In this document: in pieces, positions 52,950 through 64,000 of the stretch | Numbering within the stretch: position 1 is the first letter of the stretch | How the letters are laid out: every line of letters begins with the position of its first letter | NCBI GenBank assembly: GCA_000499405.2 | Contig: HG738138.1 | Location: 7,686,888 to 7,750,887 of the forward strand | DNA length: 64,000 nucleotides | Direction of reading: 5' to 3' | DNA from: Onchocerca volvulus | Lineage: Eukaryota > Nematoda > Chromadorea > Rhabditida > Onchocercidae | Notes under the pieces: generated by a model | What the model saw: the letters and a program-made list of their open reading frames with translations, nothing else | The model's database searches: none | What the model was told of the DNA's origin: nothing | Position numbers and translations under genes: made by a program

Positions 52950-55900
52950 ATGAAACCGAGATCAATATGAATGATGGGTCATTCAATGTAGGCCTACTGA
53001 AAGAAAGACTGGATGCAAAACATGGCCCTCCTGGAAAAGTGGATTTTCAAATTTGTCTTTCTAATTCTTTTAGCTGTGTTGAAACAATGATTTTCAAATG
53101 AAAAACATTGTTTTGTATGTACAAAAACCAATTTATACGATCACAAATATCAACGATTTATAATTTAAGGACTTACTGTCTTATTAATTTCAAAACAAGC
53201 TTCAATAGTATTCATATGTCCGATGATAAGGCCGTTCTCCAGTAGTATCAAATAGGCAAAACATTTCAGCAACAAATGCTGAAAGCTTTTTACAGCAGTA
53301 ATACCAAAAACTGAGTTTTTGAATTTTTTCATCGAAATAGTCGATACTAACATGTTCAATTAGTTCTGCAGAAAGTGATCATTCATTATAACAAAGCTTA
53401 TAAATGCTTTTTTCACTTTATTCTACAAGATATGACTGTACTGCGCGGACATATAAGCTGTTTCGCAAAGTGGAAAAACTTTTTTTTTTTCTCTTTTTGC
53501 AAAATAGAAAAAAATTCACAACATGTAAAGGAGCTAATACCACACCAAAAGCCAAGTTGTCCACCAAAATCGCCTAATAAATTCACAAACTGAAAAATAA
53601 TATTTCAATAATAAACTATTGAAGTAAAGAATGAATGCATTACCGGATTTTGTCCATAAAGAACTTTTCAATGGCAGAAAATTGATGGAATTATCTACCT
53701 ATTTTTTTTATCCTAAAATATTTTTAAGAGGTGTATAAATTCTTGTAATCTTTCCTTCAACTCACATCGATATAGTACAAAAAACTTCAAGTAATCTCAG
53801 TTCTCCATTTGCAAATCAAGTTTTTTTGAAATTTCTCAAAAATTCATACCGTAGACTTCAGATTCAGTGAGCGTTTCATAGGTTAGGCTGTTCATAAAAC
53901 ATTTCAATAACAGCACTATTTTACCTGAAAAATTTAGTATGCACAAATGTGTGATTTCTTGCTGCCACTAAATGTAATTAACCATAAGATGAAATTAAAT
54001 TGAACTTCAATATATGCTAGTTGGAAATAGAGTACTATTTGCAGAAATACTGAAGTAAGTCTTACTTGTAATATCTGTAACATTCAGATGGTGTACCAGC
54101 ACAGAGACCAGTTGTATGTTTAAGGAATCTGATGGCCATTTGGCTGATGAATCAGTTACCGAATGAATTGACTGTTTACAGAGCTACTGATAATGGCACT
54201 AAAAACTTCTATACAGTTGTCCTAATTCATTTGTGCGCTCATCCAAACAATGCCCTAAAATTTATTCTCTAAAATATTGCTTGGTGGATTTCAGTTCGAA
54301 TGTAATAACAGCAAATAAAGGTTTCAATTAAATTTGAAATTCAAATCATGAAAATTTATCGTAATGTTAGATAATGAATTCAAAACTATGCTCGGGCGGT
54401 ATTGAAAATCTTGGATCGCCATAGTGACAATATTTCAGAACGAATTGTTGAAAGCATGAACTGATAAAATTTCTAAAAATAAACTCCGTTGCGAGTGGAA
54501 TTGAATAATAAATAGCGTAAAATGAATTCAGGAGAAACATACCTCAGAAGAGTAATAGTAATTCCAGTAAATTTGGTCTGAGTTTTCGCCTGAGTTTTTC
54601 CCATCAGAAACATGATCACCATATTATCATAAAGATGTTGGAAACCTTGTTATCCGCTTTTGTAAATCATTGCCGAACTTCTTTTATAATAATTTCATCC
54701 TCAGAATCTTTTTAAATACATTATTTTGGGCAACAGATTACCGATCGAAGCCCAAACGAAGAAATATATCATGGAATTGGATAATCTTCTTTGTCATGAA
54801 TTGTAAGTCGAATCTTGGTAGTTACTGTTGTTTATATTAAGCCAAATCAGTTTTATATGAATCCCACCCAAACAGTGATCATTGACAACTCTAATTAGCT
54901 TCAGCAAATGGTGATAAGCTATTCCATTCTTCAAAGATTCAATGTCAACTATATTTGTCGCTTGTTTTGACTAGATGAAAAAAGTGACTTAAATAGTGTT
55001 ATTATTCTAATCAATGAATATATTGGAAAAAAAGTGAGTTTAAATGTTTGGCAATCAATATTTTAAACAATTTTACTTGAACTACCATGAATTTACGCTC
55101 TTACGAGTTAAAAAGAGACATTATTAAGTACTTATTTATTCACCTAAACAAATATTTTATCTGGATGTGTAAATTATTAAGATTAAGTGGAATGAATCTT
55201 TCGTCTTCAAACAAAGCCATAGTGGAATTCCGTGGAAAAAGACGACTAAATTTTCATTGAGAATGTTACATTTTTCCGATGTATCCCGTAAACTTCAAAT
55301 TTTAGTTTAGAAGTTATGTATTCTAACAAAAGAAAAAATATCAATTAAAGATCCCTCTCTTTTTTTAATCACCAAAAAATATTACTGTTTTTGAAAGAAG
55401 AAAGAAAGAAAAAACTGGTCCTTTATTTATCTTTTAATTTTTCAAATTTTAAAACCATATTTAAAGGACAACTTTATTTGTTTCTGAATGAAATGAAGTT
55501 TTTTTGGAATATAAATATTATTAAAGGAAACATACCAAGCATTTAAGATTATAAATTTGGGGAACCGATTTTCCCAAATTAAAAAGCTACATCGAACCAT
55601 CAATTCAACATCGATTGATTACAGTGAAAATGACATGGAATCCAGAAGTGACAAAACAAATAAATTCATTGAAAGATCAAGTAGGTTAGGACAGAATGAT
55701 ACAAATCGCATGAAATGCATTTTCAGAAAACATGTTTCCTAGCTTTACATTTGAAGGATTATTCTTTCAAATTACTTTCTCAAATTTTTTCAGAAGCTTC
55801 TGCAATGAATCCGCTCTAGTAGTATTTTCAAAAATTGTACTTCCGATGATACAACACTTACTTTTAATTGGAGATCATTAGAACTGCATGCATATTTTCT

Positions 55901-57044
55901 AGCTTTATATTTGAAAAGCATTTCCAATGAGTTATTAAAATTGAATTATCGGATTCTCCAATCTGGTTATTCGCAGTATGTGAAGTAGATGAGCCATGTA
56001 AAGGAGCAAGAATATATCGCTTGTTATTCATACTTCAGAGCAAACCATCTTAATTACCGTAATATCAAGTTAGGGAATACGACCTTCATCGTTATTTAAA
56101 TTAAATAAATTATCGTTGTTAAGCAGCCATATCATATGCCTGTTTCCCTTCTACTTCCCTTTCTACCTCATCATCGGCATTTGGTCGTGACGGAACGAAA
56201 TAGTCAGTAGTATTTATTTGAACCTGACTGAAGTACAATGATTCATTCTGAAAAATATCTATACATATAACTTTTGTCGTAAAAAATCTGTCGTAAATAT
56301 TGACAAATCTTTCTTTACCAATTAATTACTTTGCAAAAGTTTGAGAGCAGTGCTCCAAAGTCGTCATGCTGTTGTAAAAAAAAAAAAAAAAAATGAAATC
56401 TGCTCTTATTTTGATGAATTTCAAATTCAATCGAGTCGTCTACACAAACTGGAAAAAGACAGTCGTGCAAATGACAATCCAAAAGTTGGCAGTTTAGATT
56501 GTATTTCATGGCAAATGAAGAGTGTAAGTAACGCACCATTTGCTTAAAAGTTCATCCATGTGTCAGCATTTAAAACATATACGAATCTATCACATTACTT
56601 GGAATTATTCTGAAAATTTGGGAAAGGAAAACATATCATTTTCGTGTATATATACCAATTATCAAATGAATTTGCATGCCGTGAACCAAATTCCCTTAAC
56701 CTTATGCAATTTTCGATTGATTTATATAGACTGATAAATTCTCTGTTCAGTACATTTCCCGTCACTTCGAATGCAAGCAAACTTTTGCAATGCGTTAAAA
56801 TACGCAAAAGGCATACTAATATGTGAAATGATGCTTAGCAGCTCGTATTACATCCATTTTTCAAAATCAGCAATTTAACTATATTTAAGGCATTAATTCA
56901 ACTAATTACCAAAAAGAGGATGAGCATTAGCAACAGAAGCAGCAGGTTATGAGCTGGCTTAGAACGAGAAAATGTAGTCAAGAACAATGCGTTGAAAACC
57001 GAAAAATCTGTATTAAAGCAGTGACTGAAAAAATTTTCAAGAAA
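52950..57044. other. Mostly unassigned region downstream of slit
   Basis: Contains isolated coding-like frames on both strands: 53170-53342 (-, donor gtaagt), 55557-55742 (+, hydrophilic, 61 codons) and 56341-56526 (+, strong donor AGT|gtaagt but crossing a poly-A run). None could be joined into a model. Confidence 0.35.
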
Positions 57045-60000
57045 TTAGGCAGCATGACATGCTGCTTCTGCGGTACACTGACATTTTCGTACAATGCTAA
57101 CAATTTTCGAAGTAACACTACCGTCCCTGCAATGCATTTTCAATCTGCGCCTCTTACTTTTCACAGCTGTACAACATTTTTTACTGTCACTACTACACCA
57201 TCCATAACACCGACCATTTTTAATTTGTTCTATCGAACGGCAACTGTCCTCCGTATAATGATGGCGAAATGTTTCTTTGGCACAAAAAACTTCACCTGAA
57301 ATTTGAAAATTCTATATGTAGGAAATTATATTTGCCAAAATGACCCTATGAAAAATTAATGCATAATAAAATTCTACAGCATAACTCAAACAACTTACGT
57401 TGTTGACAATTTGTGCCACTGTAACCAGGAGGACAGTGACATATGTAACCGCTGGATAGTGAAGAATTTGTAATGCATGTACCGCTATAACACTGGACAC
57501 CACTACAGAGATTCACACTTTCGGCACATCCATTTAAAATCCTCTCCTTCTGTTCCGCTTTGTCGAAATCAACAACCACATTATTGACATGAAAATCGGA
57601 AATGCATCCTGAAATTCTATTCTAAATTTATCGCTTATGATTAAAAGCATTTGTCCAATATATGAGATCTTAATAGATTCAAAATAATATGACGTTTGCT
57701 AATTATTGTTTTACCTTACTTTGTTTAATAAATAATCTTTCCAACTTGCCTTGTAAAAAAGAAAAAAAAAAAGAAAAAAAAAAACAGGAAGTTAACAAAA
57801 TCAAATCAAAGGGCTTCAAATTTCGAAATTCAAGTTTGCAGAATCGATATTTTTTCAAAATTAATTGGAAATCTTCCCCTAACAATATTGATCTATTAAT
57901 GAGAACAAGACACGAAGTATCGAATCTTATTTCATTTTTATACAGTCAAGAAATTCTTTATTATTACTGATGGTAACAAAGCAGATGATGTCAAAAATTG
58001 CAGCTCGTAGAAACCTAACATTCGAAATTCTACTCATTTCATGAAATTTACCTCTAAAGCTATGTGGCTGCTTCAAATGAAAAGCATTAGTTGCTTTAAC
58101 GGCAACAGAAGGTGGGACCCCACCGACATACAAGAGGTTCTTGCTTGTTAATATGAACGTTTCTTTTGAACCACTATTGACAACAATCTGCGGTTCGTTG
58201 TCATCGATTTTCAGTGTTAGCGTTATTCCTTTGATAAATATTTCTATCCGATAGGGACGTCCATCATGCACTAAACAATGTGCAATAATGGTGAGATCGC
58301 ATTTCAATATTTTAATTCAAATTTGATCTATGATGATCCGATCTCATTCCATTCCAAACCGGAATAATTTCGATGTTAAGGATGTTTCAGTATCATCTTC
58401 AAAAAAAAAAAAAAAAAAAGAATCCTTCCAACATAAAAATAAACATCGGAGTTTAAAAATACCAGTAACATAGCTGTACATATGAGATGCAGGGAAATTG
58501 CCAACACAGAATGAAATTTTCAAACGACCATCATATAATTCCACGGATAAATGTGCATTATCACCATAATATACAATCACTCCGGTGCTAAAATGATCAG
58601 TGTAAATCGAAACTATCGCTGACCAATATCTTTAATATTTTGTTTAGCCATTCTAAAAGTTTAAAGTTAATAAACCTGCTCAAAATCACCAAAACAACAA
58701 CCTAGCAGTAGTAATCAATGTAAACGTTAGATTCCCATCCGGTGAAGCAATGAAGGGTTCTAATGCGATGAATGAACCATCTTGAACATATCCTGCAGCT
58801 CTCAGCTGCTCACAACGCTTGCCAGTATATCCTTCAGAGCATTTACAGAACACGCTGTTTCCTAATTGATGACACACACCCTGAAATGATTTACATTTAT
58901 CGTTATCTTAGAACAGCGAATTCAAGAGATATACAGAAGTCTAATCAGATGGCAGGAATAAACTGACATGTTCACAAGAATGTGCATGACATGGTGATGT
59001 GTTTGGATAATAATCATCCGATACCGGTGGTAACTCGCAAAATTCCCCTGTATATCCGCCAATGCATTCACATTTGTAGGATTGTATACCATCCTGAAAG
59101 ATTTTGTGGAAACAAATAAGTATTCACTAATTTGTCATTCTCAAGTCCACACGCACAGTGTTTTACATTTTCAATTTCCTGGATGCTTGAATTATAACTT
59201 GATATATACAAATAGTATTATAAATGAAAAATATGATCTAAAAATACTTTAAAACTTAAAAGACTAACAATGCAAACTGCATCATTTTTGCATAAATTAT
59301 TCTCACAGTCATCGATATTTATCGTACAGTTGGAACCGGTGAAACCTGGCAAACAATTACATCTGAAATAAAAGAAAAAAAACGTATATTTATTGAAAAT
59401 TTTTAACTATGTGAGTTGAAAAAGATCACCAACCATGACTCAGCACTTTTTGCAGTGGTGAGGTACTTATATGCTGTAGGGAATCATAAATGGATCATCT
59501 AAAAACGATTTACCATATTAACAATCTTACCATCCTGTCTAATCCAGTTATTGAACAGATTTTCGAAAAAGCAGGAAGTTGGTTATAGAGAGATATGAAT
59601 TTGAAAATTTTACTCTATTATATGCTGATATTTTTTTCGTTGTGCACCGAATTTTACTGTCTTATAAAATAGAGGAATAAATTTGCAGTTTACAAAAATT
59701 AAAAAATTGGGAAATCACTTATAAAAATGAGTTTGTCGTACGCATACTCCTCTGTTTGCGCATGGATTCATTTTATTCGAACAAAATTCCACTTTTTCCT
59801 CACAAAAACGTCCTACGTGCGTTGATGGACATTTACATTCATAGGAATTTATCTAAATTTCATCTAATGACGCAGATAACTTTCTGAAAATACCTCACTT
59901 ATAGAAACGTACCAGCAAAGCTTCAGTTCAATAGACCCATCTCCAGACATTTAAATAACATGCTTCCATTCCTTGAATCGCCTCAACACAAAAATGAGCT

Positions 60001-63000
60001 TACCAAATCAATACAAGTTGCACCATTTTGACACTTGTTATTTACACAATCATCGATATTTCTCTCGCAACGGTCACCTTCAAAACCTTTGACACAGTGA
60101 CATTTGAAACGCCCGTCTTGAAGTATCTTTAAATTATAAAATTGTGATATGAAGCTTCATTTAAAACTTCAGCAAACGGAACTCTATTTAAAATCACGAC
60201 TACAGAAGGAAGAAAATGAAGTAAGAATCCAAATCATTTACAAAGTTTCAATATTTCTAAAGGCCCAGTGGTACTACTTAAGGCTTATCAGTGAATATCG
60301 ATCAGGATATTCTAGGCTACCAGTTCTGCTCAAAAATGTCTGCAGAGAGTGGCAAAAAATCGTATAAACTACGGCAACGCGGTTGTACCATTACCTTGCA
60401 AGTAGCATTATTTAAACATGGTTCACCATAACAAGCATCGATTCTATTTTCACAGTATTTTCCATGATAACTCGCTGCACATTTACATGAAAATGTCCTT
60501 CCTTTCATCCTTTGACAAGTACCGCCATTTTTACACGGATTGTCAACACACGTATCACATTTAACTAACACATTTTTTGGCACTTTTTCAACGCATCTAT
60601 AAAAGTTGAACGATAAAATCCAGAATTTCTCATTAATAAATAAATTGCAGATATTTCACAAATTACCTGAACTGTAGTTCATTGGCTGATAAGAGTAGTT
60701 GATTTCGAAAATTCAAGGGAAGTTCACAACGAGCAATTCCAGCTTCAATGAAGCGGCTTTTTATCCATCGACTGAACCAAGCCATACGACAATCGCAATA
60801 CAATGAATTACTTCCAAGAGCTCTAGAATTTCCGAAATATATTCAAAACGAACAGAATTATGTAGAAGCATGACATGTCTAGTGAAATGATTCTTAGGAG
60901 ATTTTCATTAACAAAAAACGAGAATTTCTTACATGTGTGTAATGTTATGTAGATTAGCAAAAGCCGATTCTGGTAAAACTGAAATATCATTTCCATGTAA
61001 TGAGAGAATACGTAAACTAGTCAGATGCGTGAATGCCTCTTCTTCCAGGCATTGAAGTTTGTTGTAACTAAGTATCAACGTTGAAAGTTTGGTCAAATTC
61101 GCAAATGTTTCGTTTTCAATTACAACAATCCGGTTATGGCTTAGATCTCTGCAAACTATGATTTCAGGATAAAAGAAGGAAATACATGCTCTAGTATCAA
61201 ATCTCTACGACCAAGCAAGGATGTCGAAATTTTCATGTTAAAATGATTCAAAAATAAGTAAACAATAGTTGAATTATAAAAATACTAGTTATTACGATAA
61301 ATCGAGTATAGTTAGCTGATATTCAATATATTGATTCCGATGTTAATCCATGCTTAACATCTTTCAGCTGATAAATGGAAGAAATTTATCATTGAAGTAA
61401 TTTTATATCAGTTTGCATTTGTTACTACAAATGGTAACTTACAATTTGACCAGGTGTTTCAATTTATTCAATTCAGGAGGAATAAGGATGATATCGTTTG
61501 AGTCCAGGAATAACTCAGTAGTATCAGTAGGTATAACAGCCGGAAATTTTTTAAGATTCTTGTTCGAACAGCGCACTATTGTTTCATGACACGTGCAATC
61601 ATTTGGGCAATAATTATCATTTTCCGCACAAATATTTTCCGATATTTCTCAAAATTTTGCTTGTTTGTGGAGAATTTCTTGATTTTCTTTAATTTTAATA
61701 CGCATAACTTTGTTCAACTCGGTACGACTGTTTTGTTATTAAACAGAGTTTAATTTTAATTTTTTTTTTGGCAGTTTATCACTCAAATCATTTTGTTTAA
61801 AAGAAGTAAACATGGGAAATATCAAATTTGAAAAATCGTGTTCAATACCAGTGCAAAAGAGTTCGTCTTTTTTGAGTGATGCCATCGTGCGGCCTCGTAA
61901 ATGTATCGGTTCACGACAAATAGCAGAATTCAATAACTCAGATCCATTCATTCGTAAGTGATGAACAAAATCAGCAATATGACAGTTACATATAAATTCG
62001 TTCCCATCTAAGGACCTACAAAATGACAGTTTGTATTTTTTTGGTATTGACATTGAAAAAATTTTTTTTTCTCTCGGACTTTATTTCGTGTCATTTCTCA
62101 GTATTTCTTAGCTGCAATTTCAAATATTATCGAATAAACAGCTTGATTAGACACTGAATCCAAATTAATCAAAGAACTTTGAAGTTATACACAGATTTTA
62201 ATGTTGCCAGCTGTGCGAGTGTATCAGAAGAGAAGCATCTGATCTGATTGTGATTTAAATTCCTGAAACGAATAGTTTGGAATTGGACTTAAATGACTGA
62301 AAAACAAAACTCAGATTTAATATCCATAAATTAGCTGTAGAAAAAATGGAATTTATTGCTTAAAAAAATGTTGAAATAAAAATAAATATTTGAATTGAAT
62401 AATACAATATTACTGACTAAATACATCTCAACAAATTAATTTCAAAGTGTCTGCAAGAAATATGGGAGTGCAAAATACGGGAAGAAAAGGTTCATTTACA
62501 TTTCGAATCAACAAAGGAGATGATATATGCTCAATTTGATATGAGAAGAAAAAGGTCTACATTCAATTATTACGAAAAATACGCAAAGAACTGCTTTCAC
62601 GAAATTTGATCTAAATATTTTATCACTTTATAAGAAGGAGGAGTTGAACTTGGGATTCCTGAGTGTCCAGGAAACCGAGAATTATCGAAAAATTGTCGAA
62701 CCAAGCTGTCGACCGGAGTCAGATAGTCCAGACTAATAGATATCTAACCAAGAGGTGAATTTAAAAAGAGTATTTTGACATTTGGGATTATTAGGCTCTC
62801 TTGGAATAATATTTTTTTGAAACTGCAGAAAATTTTCGAATAACCGACAAGGATAAAAAGGAAAAAAAGAAAAAATTTTGCAATCGTTCATCGCTGAAAG
62901 TTCAGATGATGAACGATAGCGGGTATGACGTGTAACAGAACTGTTCTGATGACTCGCAAAAACTAACAGTTTAATAATTTGCAAATTTCCATTTCCAAAT

Positions 63001-63967
63001 ATTGCGGTTGAAAAATGCCGTAATTTGTTGCGGCTTAAGTCGCTGAAAAAAATTTTTTGATATTTATCAGCTTGAATAAACAAACAAACAAAAATCAATC
63101 GTAGAAGTGTTTTTAATTATAGCATGAAGGAGTGTGATATTCTTTTTAATAATAAATATTATTTCACATTTTAATATGCTATAATAAACATTTCAGGATT
63201 CTCAGTAGATTCTTTCTGCGTACTTACAGCGATGGGTATATTAGGCAAAATTGTCGAAACCGGAGAATCTTGGAAGGAAGGAAAGAGTAAACATTCTACA
63301 ATCAAATGATGAGAATTAAGTAAATTGAATTAATGGATTAACTGACTTATTGATCAGTTAATGCACTGATAAATCTACTAAAATATATGAATCAATTGAT
63401 AAAATCTTACAGCTCTTCTATTTTACCCAATGCAGATAATGAGTTACTCTCAATGAATTCGATTTCGTTACCATCCAGTAATCTGTAATTTAATTTTTCG
63501 TGTTTTATGAAGTGAAAATATTTTTTAAGCAATAAGTTCAAAAGCATAAAATAAAATTTAAGAAGATAAAAGAAGATGAACACACACAATATAGTTAGAT
63601 TTTCGAAATGAAGATTAGATGAAAGACGAATGGCAGCGATTTTGTTGTTGGACATACGTAATTCGGTGGTATATCGAGGTAGTTTGAGTGGAAAATCAGT
63701 CCATCCTTGATTACTGCAACAGTTACAGTGTGAAAAAAAGTTCATTTTATGCATAAAAGTTTTTTCTTTTTTTGTGCTAATATCTTGTAGGCTAGATGAC
63801 AGGATAATATCCTTTGAATAGAAAGTATAGTATTTGATGGTTTAGAAGATATTTATAACGAATGTGGTACCTGCAATCAACGAGGGTATTCAAACATGAA
63901 CAGCCAACCGGGCATGGATAATCAATGATACAGTGACCTGCGTTAGCTGTTATATATGCTTCAGACC
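57045..63967 (-). CDS. slt-1: Slit guidance ligand, C-terminal part
   Basis: Nineteen in-phase exons, about 950 codons: 63871-63967, 63588-63713, 63411-63482, 62968-63042, 62191-62262, 61849-62015, 61443-61647, 60933-61148, 60667-60822, 60395-60596, 60004-60126, 59719-59852, 59269-59362, 58968-59093, 58702-58880, 58463-58587, 58052-58270, 57399-57608, 57045-57295. Domains in order: LRR N-cap (CPVGCSC), leucine-rich repeats, C-cap; a second N-cap (CPNDCTC), repeats and C-cap ([15 protein letters not shown]); six EGF domains; laminin G (GNLTFTL... to ...NVVVDF); a seventh EGF ([12 protein letters not shown]); a C-terminal cystine knot ending KCQC. This order is specific to Slit, the secreted ligand of Robo/SAX-3. 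Slit has four LRR blocks, so these should be the third and fourth; the rest lies beyond the right edge. The stop is TAA at 57045-57047. Confidence 0.95.
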
Positions 63968-64000
63968 CTTTAAAATTTATTCAAATTACAAGAAAAAAAC

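Noticed and set aside
56315..56547. Overlapping plus and minus exon-like frames near the slit 3' end
   Set aside because: Both cross a poly-A/T run of about 19 bases, and neither joins to a second exon with confidence.
1..64000. tRNA, rRNA, spliced-leader genes and CRISPR arrays
   Set aside because: No B-box-like tRNA motif in context, no rRNA-like conserved stretch, no SL1 sequence and no regular spaced repeats were found by eye.

Overview
The window is AT-rich eukaryotic DNA with many short introns (GT...AG, often ending TTTCAG), long A/T homopolymers and compact genes. SYG-2/nephrin-type, Slit, nanos and ODR-2-like genes together point to a nematode, probably a clade III spirurid or filarial worm; the species cannot be fixed from this window. 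Most real exons are short and do not appear as long ORFs. I built gene models by joining exons with consistent phase; boundaries may be off by 1-2 bases.

Layout. 1-455 (+): 3' end of an unrecognised gene. 0.46-23.6 kb: mostly non-coding, with GC-richer patches, simple repeats, a hairpin, a large inverted repeat (21.43-22.33 kb) and two weak small-gene candidates. 23.6-31.8 kb (+): a complete 24-exon SYG-2/nephrin-family adhesion receptor. 33.4-39.5 kb (+): a mucin-like type I membrane protein with a SEA-like juxtamembrane region; I recognise no family for it. 40.26-41.52 kb (-): a four-exon Ly-6/uPAR GPI protein of the ODR-2/HOT type. 44.75-45.79 kb (-): a three-exon gene of unknown function. 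45.99-46.18 kb: a small inverted-repeat element with target-site duplication and an internal minisatellite. 46.73-47.63 kb (-): 3' end of an unknown gene. 48.72-50.34 kb (-): a six-exon nanos-family gene with a complete double CCHC zinc finger. 52.04-52.90 kb (-): 3' end of another unknown gene. 57.05-63.97 kb (-): the C-terminal part of Slit (two LRR blocks, six EGF domains, laminin G, a seventh EGF, cystine knot); its 5' end lies beyond the right edge.

Biology. The block is rich in cell-surface and secreted proteins used in neuronal wiring: a synaptic-partner adhesion receptor, a guidance ligand and a Ly-6 GPI protein. It also carries a germline translational regulator (nanos) and a surface mucin. 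The large genes are well supported. The smaller unnamed minus-strand genes rest on phase-consistent exon chains and need transcript evidence.
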